A stretch of 64,000 nt of DNA from Thermococcus sp. JdF3 (GTDB lineage Archaea; Methanobacteriota_B; Thermococci; Thermococcales; Thermococcaceae), in NCBI RefSeq assembly GCF_012027495.1, contig NZ_SNUK01000003.1, positions 62,001 to 126,000 on the forward strand, in the 5' to 3' direction. The position numbers were made by a program, and so were the translations under genes. How positions within the stretch are numbered: position 1 is the first letter of the stretch; each line of letters begins with the position of its first letter. The notes beneath the pieces were generated by a model. That model worked only from the letters and a program-made list of their open reading frames with translations. It made no database searches and was not told the origin of the DNA. Positions 44,858-52,361 of this stretch are shown piece by piece.

Positions 44858-45295
44858 ATGAAGATGGCCGCAATAACCGTGAGGCCCCCGACCCTGAAAA
44901 AAATGGAAGCTCTCGGTTTCTCCCTCATGATAGTGGCAGCCGTGCTTATGGCCGCCGCGGTGTGGGGGGGCCCTCACAGGTTCCAGGAGGACGTCGTGCT
45001 GAACCCCGGGGAGTACTATCTTTACACCCTCAGTGGCCACCAGTGGAGCACCGTATACTTTTCGATAAAATCCACACAGCCGGTGACGGTCTGCATCACC
45101 GATGGAACCGGCGTTGAAATGCTCAAATCCGGAGAAAGCCCCCTGTGCTTCTTCAAGGCGGAGGACACAACCAGCATTGAGAAGATCTGGAGGTTCCCGG
45201 AGAAGGGTCCGCTCTACCTGGTGCTGGTCCCGGCCCCGGGCACTCGGCAGGCCAGGGTCTCAATTACGGTAAAGAGCGGGCTGGTTCTGTGGTGA
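44858..45295 (+). CDS. membrane-anchored protein with extracytoplasmic beta-domain
   Basis: A 145-aa protein. A basic N-terminus is followed by one membrane helix (LGFSLMIVAAVLMAAAVWGG), then a beta-rich outer domain (LNPGEYYLYTLSGHQWSTVY, FSIKSTQPVTVCITDGTGVE, PLYLVLVPAPGTRQARVSIT). It contains two cysteines (about residues 79 and 97) that could form a disulfide. The layout is like small emp24/GOLD- or PPC-like beta-sandwich domains, but the similarity is weak. The upstream 200 bases are AT-rich, with TATA tgtttaaatag at 44819-44829. CGAGGGA precedes ATG 44858; ATG 44864 is also possible. Confidence 0.72.
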   Translation: MKMAAITVRPPTLKKMEALGFSLMIVAAVLMAAAVWGGPHRFQEDVVLNPGEYYLYTLSGHQWSTVYFSIKSTQPVTVCITDGTGVEMLKSGESPLCFFKAEDTTSIEKIWRFPEKGPLYLVLVPAPGTRQARVSITVKSGLVLW

Positions 45296-45439
45296 CCAGC
45301 AGGGTGACCTAACTCCGTCGAGGCTTTGAACGTTAGGATTTCCACGGCTGCAACGTATAACAGGAGCCGTTTTATTGAGGACGCGGTTTTAATGAGGCTT
45401 TCACTTGAAAACCGGCCGTTTAGAAGTGAAGGGGGATTA

Positions 45440-45516
45440 TGGAGCCGGGAGCGGGATTTGAACCCGCGACCTGCGGATTACGAGTCCGCCGCCCTGCCGA
45501 GCTAGGCTACCCCGGC
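45440..45516 (-). tRNA. tRNA-Thr (anticodon CGT)
   Basis: The minus strand gives a full tRNA. The acceptor is GCCGGGG/TCCCGGC with discriminator T and encoded CCA (45440-45442). The T arm is GCGGG-TTCAAAT-CCCGC. The anticodon arm is GCGGA-CTCGTAA-TCCGC with anticodon CGT (reads ACG). No intron. A TATA box (gcttataaactcc, about 45540-45552) lies about 30 bases upstream. Confidence 0.97.
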
Positions 45517-45556
45517 ACCCGATGTTAAAGACCAGCGGGGAGTTTATAAGCTTTTC

Positions 45557-46372
45557 TCAGGGACCCCCAAGGAGCCCCCCGAAGATGGCCAGGGCCCTGG
45601 CGGGATTGGCCGCCACTATCAGGACTATGACCGCGAGGAGGAAGTTTAAGACGGTGACCCTCTGGAGCGAGGAAACCTCCCACCGGTATATGACCTCGGA
45701 TATCCCTGCGCTCCATTCCCAGGAGGTCTTTGACACGGCAATACCAAGGAGGAAGCCGGCAAGGACATCATAGATCCAGTGATGTCCAAGGAACACAGTT
45801 GCGAACGGTATAAGGCTGTTCGTGAGTATCAAGACCTTTCCGCCGAGGCGCTTCCGGTATTTCCACAGGGTGATTATGTTTATCATTATGAACGTGTTGT
45901 GAAGGGAGGGGAGGACGAATTCCTGCCTCGTCAGGAGGGTATTGTTGGAGGTGTAGCCGGGCAGGTTGTAGACTATATGCGGAGCGTAGATGTGGGCTAT
46001 CAGGTACACCGAGCCCGCGACGGCATACGCCATCAGATACCGGGCCAGAAGCTGATCGGACGCCTCTAGATCCCTCAGATACAGCAGGAGGTAAGCAACG
46101 ATAAGGGCTATGGAACCGGCGAAGCCGAGATAGTACACGACGGTAAAGAGTGCGTGGAGGGGCGGCACACCCTTGGTGAACTCCACCAGGCCAACGACCA
46201 GATCCCTCGACGTGAGGGGGAGTCTGAGAAACTGTGGCGTTAAGTCCACACTCCAGCGTCCGATGACGCCGTACAGAACGCCGAAGGCAACCCATCCAAA
46301 GTAGCTGAGGAAGAACGCGTTAAGCCGTACCAGCACCTCAGGATCCTCAAGGCGCCGCTGGAGCATGTTCAT
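45557..46372 (-). CDS. PAP2-superfamily membrane phosphatase/transferase
   Basis: A 271-aa polytopic membrane protein with PAP2 active-site motifs: QEFVLPSLHNTFIMINI (PSLH, the proton donor region) and FLGHHWIYDVLAGFLLGI (H-x3-D with the nucleophilic His). Seven or so membrane helices are visible. The spacing resembles the PAP2_3/inositol-phosphotransferase (AUR1-like) subgroup more than simple phosphatases, so a role in lipid head-group transfer or undecaprenyl/dolichyl-diphosphate recycling is possible. ATG 46372 was chosen for the upstream GGGGGTAGAAG; ATG 46366 is also possible. Confidence 0.85.
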   Translation of the reverse strand: MNMLQRRLEDPEVLVRLNAFFLSYFGWVAFGVLYGVIGRWSVDLTPQFLRLPLTSRDLVVGLVEFTKGVPPLHALFTVVYYLGFAGSIALIVAYLLLYLRDLEASDQLLARYLMAYAVAGSVYLIAHIYAPHIVYNLPGYTSNNTLLTRQEFVLPSLHNTFIMINIITLWKYRKRLGGKVLILTNSLIPFATVFLGHHWIYDVLAGFLLGIAVSKTSWEWSAGISEVIYRWEVSSLQRVTVLNFLLAVIVLIVAANPARALAIFGGLLGGP

Positions 46373-46480
46373 AACTTCTACCCCCAAGTAGTCAAGCCTT
46401 TAACTCCACCTTCTTGAACGCTGCAGGTTCGACTCCAAGCCTTAAAAACCTTACACCCCAACCTGTGATGGTGAACGGGC

Positions 46481-46927
46481 ATGGAGATTCCGAACTACGG
46501 GAACCTGGAGATAAATGCGGTACTTTTTGACCTGAACGGCACCCTGGCGGAAGGCGGAAGGATCGATGACGAAGTTAAACATCTCCTGGAGAGACTCGCG
46601 GATAAATACACGGTCGTCGTTCTGAGCGCGGACACCTTCGGGACGCTTGAGGAGGAGTTCAAAGGTCTTCCCCTGAGGATCGAGAGGGTCTCGAGCGGTG
46701 CTGAAAAGGCCGAAATCGCGAGGGGCTACGAACCCTACATAGCTGTAGGCAACGGAAACAACGATGTGGCCATGCTTGAGAGCGCGGAGCTGGCCTTCTG
46801 CGTTGTTGGGCCGGAGGGAGCGACAACCGACGCCCTCCTCGCGAGCGACGTGGTGGTGAGGGACGTTAAGGACGCCATAGGCATGCTCCTCGACGAGAGA
46901 AAGCTCATAGCAACGCTCAGAGGGTGA
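46481..46927 (+). CDS. HAD-superfamily hydrolase
   Basis: A 148-aa compact HAD phosphatase without a large cap. Motif I is AVLFDLNGTLAEGG, where the second Asp of the usual DxD is Asn, a less common variant. Motif II is VVVLSADTFG, a Lys lies in GAEKAEIARG and motif IV is YIAVGNGNNDVAMLESAELA. This is like the soluble P-type-ATPase-related HAD group of archaea. The substrate is unknown. It starts at ATG 46481 near the end of an A/T promoter block (ccttaaaaacc, about 46439-46449) and is followed after three bases by the YigZ-like gene, so they are cotranscribed. Confidence 0.87.
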   Translation: MEIPNYGNLEINAVLFDLNGTLAEGGRIDDEVKHLLERLADKYTVVVLSADTFGTLEEEFKGLPLRIERVSSGAEKAEIARGYEPYIAVGNGNNDVAMLESAELAFCVVGPEGATTDALLASDVVVRDVKDAIGMLLDERKLIATLRG

Positions 46928-46930
46928 GTT

Positions 46931-47560
46931 ATGGACTACAGAACGCTGAAGGGTATCGGAACAGCGGAGCTGGTGGTCAGGAAGTCGGTCTTCATAGGCT
47001 ACGCATCACCCGCGGAGACGGAGGATGAAGCGAGGGAGTTCATCGCAAAAATCAAAGCCCACCACAGCGACGCCACCCACAACGTTTCCGCATACCTCAT
47101 CAATGATGGAAAGAACTTTGCGGTTCGCTACGATGACGACGGCGAGCCGAAGGGTTCGGCTGGAAAGCCCGTGCTCAAGGTTATCCAGAACAAAGGGCTG
47201 AGCAACGTCGTCATCGTCGTCACCCGCTACTTCGGCGGGATAAAGCTCGGCTACGGCGGCCTCGTCAAGGCCTACAGTGACGCGGCGAGCTTGGCCATAG
47301 AGAACGCTGGAATCGTTGAGGTCTATGAGACGGAGCGCTTCCAGGTCACCTTTCCCTACGGCCTCTTCCACACCGTCAGGGAGACGATCGAAAAGGCGGG
47401 AGGAAGGGTCGTTGAGGAGGACTACGGCGAGCTGGTGACGTTCACCGTCGAAACGAGGAAGGGCGAGGCGGAGAAGCTGATGAAGCTTTTGAGGGAGCGG
47501 ACGAGGGGGAGGGTTCGGCTGAGGAGGCTCTTCATGAGCTCCTTCGAGGGGAGCCTCTGA
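46931..47560 (+). CDS. YigZ/IMPACT-family protein
   Basis: A 209-aa protein. The N-terminal UPF0029/IMPACT domain has the signature FAVRYDDDGEPKGSAGKPVL and IVVTRYFGGIKLGYGGLVKA; the C-terminal DUF1949-like ferredoxin fold covers residues 135-200. Family members (YigZ, eukaryotic IMPACT) interact with translation or its regulation; the precise function in archaea is unknown. Full length for the family. It starts three bases after the HAD gene, with GAGGGTGAGTT as ribosome site overlapping that stop. Confidence 0.92.
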   Translation: MDYRTLKGIGTAELVVRKSVFIGYASPAETEDEAREFIAKIKAHHSDATHNVSAYLINDGKNFAVRYDDDGEPKGSAGKPVLKVIQNKGLSNVVIVVTRYFGGIKLGYGGLVKAYSDAASLAIENAGIVEVYETERFQVTFPYGLFHTVRETIEKAGGRVVEEDYGELVTFTVETRKGEAEKLMKLLRERTRGRVRLRRLFMSSFEGSL

Positions 47561-47651
47561 GCCGGTTCCACCCGGCACCGCACCAGGCCCGGCGAGTGCA
47601 AGCTCAACTGACTTCATCAAGCTTCCCGGCCCTTATGAGCCTCCCACCTCC

Positions 47652-48509
47652 TCACCACCGGTAAACGAGGTAAATCGGTTCAGGTTTGAGTTCCCTTCTC
47701 GCGAAGGCCCGGAGGAAATACCCGGCACCTCTTTTGAATTCCTCCATTTTAACGGCCCTGAAGAGCTCGCGGGGTCTCCTGATAAAGCCCGAGAGGAAGT
47801 AGTCCTTGATTATCTCAGCGAGCAGCCTTTCGGAGTTTCCGGCCAGTGAGAGGGCCTTCGTAAGCTCTCCCCGCAGGGCCAGCTCAACGCAGTCGTTCCA
47901 GTAAAGGGCCTCGCGGTTCATCTCGAGAAGCCGCTCAACCGCTTCCCCGCACGTTTTGATGTCCCTCCCGATTCCCCGGAGGAGTTTCACCATCGTGGGC
48001 CTCGTCAGCGCACGGCAGGAGATGAGCATTCCGCGTTTATCCTTCCTCAGCATCGCCGCCCTTAGGAGAACCAGCCTGCAGAGCTCGCGGTAATGGTTTT
48101 CCCAGGGAAGGGTGCAGAGCGGGAGGAACCTTAGAGGGTCTTCAGTTTTCTGAAACACCTCTCTCATTATCCTCATTGCCTCCTCCCCGGCCAGGTGGAT
48201 ACTTTCAAGGGTTCCTGTGAGGTCCCCCGTTTTTCGGAAGTAATCCCTCAGGGCATCGGGTTCAACGTCCCCGCAGGCCTCGAGGAGTCGGAAAGCCGTT
48301 CTATCTCCGTTAGAGGCTAGTTCCCTGGCCTGCCAGCGTATTAAATCCCTAACCCCCTCGGGACAGCCGTGACGCCTTATTAAGCTGATAAGCTCGCCGT
48401 AGAGCTCTCTCTTGATGAAGCGCTTGGCCACTTTACAGAGTATCTCATCTTCCTTCCTCTTTTCTATGCCACCCGAAGTATCCTCTATAATGGGGGGAAC
48501 CTCCTCCAT
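47652..48509 (-). CDS. alpha-helical hypothetical protein
   Basis: A 285-aa, all-helical, Leu/Arg/Glu-rich soluble protein with several cysteines (for example ILCKVAKRFIKRELYGELIS, CRLVLLRAAMLRKDKRGMLI). Repeated helix pairs of about 35 residues give a TPR/HEAT-like impression, but no consensus repeat can be fixed by eye. ATG 48509 lies about 25-30 bases after a TATA-like aagtttatgaa (48530-48540) and has no ribosome site, so the mRNA is probably leaderless. I do not recognise the family. It is separated from the next gene pair by 129 bases without an obvious gene. Confidence 0.65.
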   Translation of the reverse strand: MEEVPPIIEDTSGGIEKRKEDEILCKVAKRFIKRELYGELISLIRRHGCPEGVRDLIRWQARELASNGDRTAFRLLEACGDVEPDALRDYFRKTGDLTGTLESIHLAGEEAMRIMREVFQKTEDPLRFLPLCTLPWENHYRELCRLVLLRAAMLRKDKRGMLISCRALTRPTMVKLLRGIGRDIKTCGEAVERLLEMNREALYWNDCVELALRGELTKALSLAGNSERLLAEIIKDYFLSGFIRRPRELFRAVKMEEFKRGAGYFLRAFARRELKPEPIYLVYRW

Positions 48510-48638
48510 GCTACACAGTTGGATTGGAAATTCATAAACTTATCGCTGGAACTAAACTTTTTACTCGATGGAAAAATACCTCCCGAATTGGATTAAAAAT
48601 GCTCGACCTGCTCTTCAAAGGACAGGTAAAGGAGAAAA

Positions 48639-48896
48639 TCACCGGAGGAGCCTCGCGCGCTCCTCCTCCAGCTTCACGCGCTTGGCAAAAATCCTGAGGA
48701 ACTCCACCAGCACCTTCGCGTTCTCCTTCGTGTAGGGTAGCCTCAGGGAGACGCCGGGGAGGTGGAAGTGGGCGTGGTCATCGTAGAGCGTCAGCTCAAC
48801 CTCGACCGTGCTCTCCGAATTCCCGAAGAGGTCCAGAATTGCTTTCTCCTCCTCGATGGCCACTTTGAACTTCCGGTACGTCTTCACTCCCGGCAC
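48639..48896 (-). CDS. small hypothetical protein, second of a paralogous-looking pair
   Basis: An 85-aa protein. Four predicted strands (KVAIEEEKAILDLF, TVEVELTLYDDHAHFHL) precede a long helix (NAKVLVEFLRIFAKRVKLEE) and the ending ARLLR. The same order, and a related ending, occur in the preceding gene, suggesting an old tandem duplication. GTG 48896 is the start, with GGAGGTGGTTGA directly upstream, all inside the end of the preceding gene (13-base overlap). Function and family are unknown to me. The position just left of the cas1 relic may be coincidence. Confidence 0.65.
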   Translation of the reverse strand: MPGVKTYRKFKVAIEEEKAILDLFGNSESTVEVELTLYDDHAHFHLPGVSLRLPYTKENAKVLVEFLRIFAKRVKLEEERARLLR

Positions 48897-49156
48897 TCAA
48901 CCACCTCCTCGCCGGGGTTCCTGAGGAGGGCCCTTATCTCCTCGGGCGTGAGGACGCGCTCAACGTACTTGGATATTATGTAGGTGAGGGCGAGAAGGTT
49001 GTCGCGGTTCAGCTTCGGCGACAGAAGGAGGGAGTAGTGGTTCGCGTCCCTTATTCTCACGGAGGCGCTACCGGCCTCAAAGGTCATCTCTATAACGGCC
49101 TCGCCGTCCATGTCCTCAACCTCGAAAACGTAGTGCCAGAAATCCCTACCCCTCAA
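48884..49156 (-). CDS. small hypothetical protein, first of a paralogous-looking pair
   Basis: A 90-aa protein of strands (FWHYVFEVEDMDGEAVIEMT, ASVRIRDANHYSLLLSP) followed by a helix (DNLLALTYIISKYVERVLTP) and EEIRALLRNPGEE. The start is a TTG codon (49156) with GGAGGTGGTTT upstream and a TATA-like caaataaagg at about 49176-49184. It overlaps the next gene by 13 bases. I do not recognise it. Its upstream region borders the cas1 relic and a fragment of CRISPR repeat at 49240, so it marks the edge of the CRISPR locus. Confidence 0.65.
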   Translation of the reverse strand: MRGRDFWHYVFEVEDMDGEAVIEMTFEAGSASVRIRDANHYSLLLSPKLNRDNLLALTYIISKYVERVLTPEEIRALLRNPGEEVVECRE

Positions 49157-49275
49157 AAAACCACCTCCAGAACCCTTTATTTGAGCCGGTCTCGCTGCCC
49201 TGCTAGAAGAGTCACTGTACGGGGCGAATCCTCAACGGAGGTTCTGAAACGCGGGTGATATGGTGAGTTCGGAGT

Positions 49276-49622
49276 TTATAAACTTTTCGGTCTATACCCC
49301 TGGACGATGGCCCGGGCTATGAAGAGCCTCTTTTCGGGATCGAGGTGGTGCTCTGCCTGGGCCAGGTGGAGCCTGCCCTCGGGGACGCGTCGTTTATCAG
49401 GGAGCCCCTGTAATCGCCCCGCGTGGAGTAGAAGTGAACTGGAATTCTCTTCTCGCTCAGCAGCTCAACGGCCCCGCTCGTCAGGGAAACCCTCGCGAGG
49501 CAGTGAACCTCGCTCACCTGGGCGAGGGGTATGGTTCTCTTCTCAAGCCTGCCGACGAAGACGAGGGAACCGGACTGCCTCTCAAGCCTCCCGTGGTCGG
49601 TTATGAAGAGAGGGTACTTCAC
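49276..49622 (-). pseudogene. cas1: cas1 relic (frameshifted and truncated)
   Basis: From GTG 49622 (GGAGGGAGC upstream, TATA-like gtttttatccc near 49666) the frame encodes the N-terminal Cas1 beta-domain: KYPLFITDHGRLERQSGSL, IPLAQVSEVHCLARVSLTSG and IPVHFYSTRGDYRGSL. Near 49385 the frame shifts. The continuation LHLAQAEHHLDPEKRLFIAR is read in a second frame and then stops at 49276. Only about 115 of the usual 320 or so codons remain, and the helical domain with the catalytic Glu/His/Asp metal site is gone. The gene cannot make an active integrase. No other cas1 is seen in the window. Confidence 0.9.
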
Positions 49623-49674
49623 AATGCTCCCTCCATTAGCTTGAAGAAGGGTGTACAGCCCGGGATAAAAACCT

Positions 49675-49928
49675 TGCGGCAAACATTATGTGGTTCTGAA
49701 ACTCTATGAGAGAGTGGGTCTGGGAAGAAGCTGTTTACGACAGGGGTTTCCAAACATTATGTGGTTCTGAAACGATGAGATTCGAAGTTATAGAGAAGGA
49801 TGAGTTTTCCATAGTAGTTTGTTTCCAAACATTATGTGGTTCTGAAACGGAAGTGTTCGAGAAGCGACTAGGAGCTACTCCTGGATCTTTATGAAGTTCC
49901 GTTTCCAAACATTATGTGGTTCTGAAAC
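49675..49928 (-). CRISPR. CRISPR array 1: four repeats, three spacers
   Basis: 28-bp repeats lie at 49675-49702 (left end degenerate; only the last 23 bases match), 49746-49773, 49821-49848 and 49901-49928. On the + strand each reads GTTTCC-AAACATTATGT-GGTTCTGAAAC, with GTTTC/GAAAC ends inverted. The leader is on the right, so transcription is leftward and the crRNA handle would be TTGGAAAC-like. Spacers are 43, 47 and 52 bases, longer and more variable than the usual 35-40. The three intact repeats are identical; the degenerate one is leader-distal, as expected. Confidence 0.97.
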
Positions 49929-50165
49929 GGTTAACTTTTTTGCCCTTTTGGGCAAATAGGGTAGTGCCAAACCCCTATATAAATTTTGCGGTTACGTAAG
50001 GCCGCCAGCCAAAAGAGCACAGAAAGCTCCTTTCAAACTACCCAATATTGTAAAAACCGGGTTTAAGAAATAGAAGAACCCGAAAAACTTATTGGAGGGT
50101 GCACAACCGGGAAGACCATTGGCAGGGCAATCAAAACCGTCCGCTGAAAAAACAAGCACTTCTCG
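49929..50165 (-). promoter_or_regulatory. leader of CRISPR array 1
   Basis: The sequence next to the last repeat starts GGTTAACTTTTTTGCCC and matches the leader of array 2 over about 230 bases in patches (for example TTGTAAAAAC, GGGAAGACATTG-like, AAACAAG). It holds the inverted repeat TTGCCC-tttt-GGGCAA (49940-49955) and, on the minus strand, a TATA box aatttatatagg (about 49973-49985), 47 bases before the first repeat. It is markedly more AT-rich than leader 2. Confidence 0.85.
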
Positions 50166-50654
50166 CTAGAAACCACTCCACCAGACTCCCACGAAAAGCC
50201 CCCAAAAGCTCAACTGAGACGGCAGAAGACCCTGTTCAAGCTCCGTCTGGAAAACGGTAGAAAATGCTCCTCCCAGCTAAAAGAGGATTTTTAGGGCTTT
50301 TCTAGGGTTCTGGTGGTGCTATAACGCTCTGTTTTCAAACGTGTGCATGGTCTTACTTCTATGTAATGTAAAAAGGCGAAAAGTTGTCTTAGAGCCTCTC
50401 TAGCTGAAAAAAGCGTTCAGGAGAGAAATCACTCCACCTATCTCCGAGGAGAATTTTCAAAACGCCTGGGTGAGCTTGAAGCTCGCTTGTTTTGTTAGTG
50501 CTTTCAAAGTTAAAGGGAAGATTTTAAGTCTTCTTTTGGATTTTGGGAGTTTTCTTCGCATCCATTAGCCCGAAACAAAAAAGTAAATCCCTGAATTCGG
50601 AAAAGAAGGAAGAAACCCAAAAGGCCCTGTGTAACAATACCCATAACTGTCCAC
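50166..50654. other. AT-rich stretch without recognisable gene
   Basis: About 490 bases between leader 1 and cas2 hold no credible ORF on either strand. Composition is clearly more AT-rich than the rest. GAAAYCACTCCACC occurs at about 50169-50182 and again at 50425-50438. T-rich runs near 50525-50560 could end the leftward cas2 transcript. It may be decayed cas or mobile sequence; nothing identifiable remains by eye. Confidence 0.5.
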
Positions 50655-50924
50655 TTAGATGACGTTGTCGAACTCGTCCGGCGGTCTGCCGAGGTGGAAG
50701 GTGACGAGGTTGGAGTCGCTCGGCAGGGAGTAGAAGAGGATCGAGTCCTCCTCCTCGTTTATCGCCCGCGAGAGCTTCCTCTTCAGCTCGGCGACCTCGT
50801 TCCCATCGAGCCAGCCCTCGAAGACGCTCCTCTGGCGCCACTGGAGGTAGGCCTTCAGTATTTTGTGCACCCTTACGACCCTCTTCTCGTTCACGTCGTA
50901 GACGACTATGTAGTAGCGCGCCAT
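50655..50924 (-). CDS. cas2: CRISPR-associated protein Cas2
   Basis: An 89-aa ferredoxin-fold protein: MARYYIVVYDVNEKRVVRVH with the conserved Asp after the first strand, then LKAYLQWRQRSVFEGWLDGN and DSILFYSLPSDSNLVTFHLG. Cas2 forms the integration complex with Cas1. Here it is intact although cas1 is a relic, so it either lacks its partner or works with a Cas1 coded elsewhere. ATG 50924 has GGTGGGACC upstream. It is the last gene of the leftward cmr operon, starting 30 bases after the cmr6 stop. Confidence 0.95.
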   Translation of the reverse strand: MARYYIVVYDVNEKRVVRVHKILKAYLQWRQRSVFEGWLDGNEVAELKRKLSRAINEEEDSILFYSLPSDSNLVTFHLGRPPDEFDNVI

Positions 50925-50953
50925 GGTCCCACCGGGAAAGAAAAGGGTTAGAA

Positions 50954-51916
50954 TCACCCGAACCTCCCGTACCCGAGGCTCGTCTTGGCGCCGACGCCGT
51001 GCTCCCGCAGGGCCAGTTTGAGGAGTTTCAGCGCCTCCTCGCTGAGGTCCTTCTCGGCCTTGGAGCTCCTCCCGACGGCGAAGAGGAACCTTGCCCCCTT
51101 TCTTACGGTCAGGAAGAGCACAGGAACCGGGTCGTACCAGTCCCCGGGGGGTTGGCCCTTGCTGTAGTAGGGCCCGTAGTGGGGGTTCATTATGTCGAAC
51201 TCGAGCCTGATGCTGTTGGGATTCTCTGGAAGGGCGTCGAAGAAGACGACATCGCCTTCCCTATCCGTCGTCCCGAACATCGCGACGAGCTTCCCCGCCA
51301 CGTCCCGGAGGTTGATTTCGCCCCCCTGAGTGTCACCGGTGAATATCCTGAGGAACTCCCTGACGTGCCTCGATGTGCCCCTCACCTTTACACTCTCTGG
51401 GAACCTCTCCAGCTCGCCCCCGTTGAGCCATTCCTGAACCTTCCCCGCGCACTTGAAGAAGTCCCCGCAGTGTCCGGCAGAGACGAGAATCTCTGCCAGC
51501 ATCTCGATGGCGTAGGCCTTGGTTACTCCCTTTAGAGCCGAGCCCGGGATGTAGGGAACCCCGTAGTTCCTGAGGAGGGTTATGCTGGTCTCATAGACGC
51601 TCTCGTTGCCAAGGCCGACGATGAGCCTCGACTTCGATGTCAGGTAGACCGTTCTGGCCCCCACGGTCTTCAGCATCTCCCTGTAGGTCCTGAAGTATGC
51701 CATGTAGGCCTCCCTGGCCTCTGGCCTTATCTCGGGCCGGAACCCCGCTTTCCTCAGCACCGCTACAGAGGTCTTTGGCGTGCCCTTTTCCTGGACGAAG
51801 GGGGCGAACTTGGAGAGCAGGAGGGAGAGGTTCTCCACGGCTCCAACGGGTCCGGGGAGGGCTCCGGCCGTGTCCTTAGGGAGGTAGTAGATTACCTCCG
51901 CCCCGTCGCGTTCCAT
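50954..51916 (-). CDS. cmr6: type III-B RAMP protein Cmr6
   Basis: A 320-aa RAMP subunit at the 3' end of the Cmr complex filament. The Cmr6 signature is visible in the middle: SKSRLIVGLGNESVYETSIT, NYGVPYIPGSALKGVTKAYA (the G-x-S-LKG motif) and VVFFDALPENPNSIRLEFDI. It continues with DIMNPHYGPYYSKGQPPGDW and a C-terminal glycine-rich loop GVGAKTSLGYGRFG. Its ATG overlaps the cmr5 stop (TGATG). The order cmr4-cmr5-cmr6 is that of P. furiosus. Confidence 0.95.
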   Translation of the reverse strand: MERDGAEVIYYLPKDTAGALPGPVGAVENLSLLLSKFAPFVQEKGTPKTSVAVLRKAGFRPEIRPEAREAYMAYFRTYREMLKTVGARTVYLTSKSRLIVGLGNESVYETSITLLRNYGVPYIPGSALKGVTKAYAIEMLAEILVSAGHCGDFFKCAGKVQEWLNGGELERFPESVKVRGTSRHVREFLRIFTGDTQGGEINLRDVAGKLVAMFGTTDREGDVVFFDALPENPNSIRLEFDIMNPHYGPYYSKGQPPGDWYDPVPVLFLTVRKGARFLFAVGRSSKAEKDLSEEALKLLKLALREHGVGAKTSLGYGRFG

Positions 51917-52356
51917 CAGCCCTCACCGTTCTTGTCCTTTTTGAGCATCGCGTCCCCGAAGCGCTTCAGCCAGTTGAGGAGTGCCAGCGCCTCCTCGGTT
52001 ATCGCTATGGCCGTCATCGAGTCCCCCTCCATGTATACCTTGAGGGGGTCTTTACCGCCCGTCATCTTCTCCGCGAGCCACCCGGTGATGTGGGAGTAGA
52101 GGAAGGCGTAGGCCCTCTTTTCCCCTTCCTCAAAGACTTCCGGGTTTATGGCGCTGTGTTCGAGCTCCCCTCCATTTCCCATCTTGGAGAGGTAGAAGGC
52201 CAGCGCCTGGCCGAGGCCGTTGGTCAGTATGAGCGCGGGGGCGCTCTTAACGTAGGAGACGTACCTCTTCTGAGTCTCCTCACCGCTTCTCCTTACCTCG
52301 GAGACGCAGTCGTAGGCGAACTTGGCCCGCTCCTGCTCGAGGCTCCTGAGGCCCAT
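51916..52356 (-). CDS. cmr5: type III-B small subunit Cmr5
   Basis: A 146-aa all-helical protein that forms the belly filament of the Cmr complex along the target RNA. The start GLRSLEQERAKFAYDCVSEV resembles other Cmr5 proteins, with a following PALILTNGLGQALAFYLSKM helix and LYSHITGWLAEKM. ATG 52356 is favoured by GGGGTGA upstream; GTG 52365, overlapping the cmr4 stop, is an alternative. It is coupled to cmr4 and cmr6 on both sides. Confidence 0.93.
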   Translation of the reverse strand: MGLRSLEQERAKFAYDCVSEVRRSGEETQKRYVSYVKSAPALILTNGLGQALAFYLSKMGNGGELEHSAINPEVFEEGEKRAYAFLYSHITGWLAEKMTGGKDPLKVYMEGDSMTAIAITEEALALLNWLKRFGDAMLKKDKNGEG

Positions 52357-52361
52357 CACCC

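Noticed and set aside
48600-48698. 32-codon ORF MLDLLFKGQVKEKI... on the + strand
   Set aside because: A plausible beginning after an A/T block, but it runs antisense into the hypothetical gene and ends in low-complexity sequence.
49706-49894. ORF across CRISPR array 1
   Set aside because: It contains the translated repeats (FQTLCGSET repeated) and is a by-product of the array.
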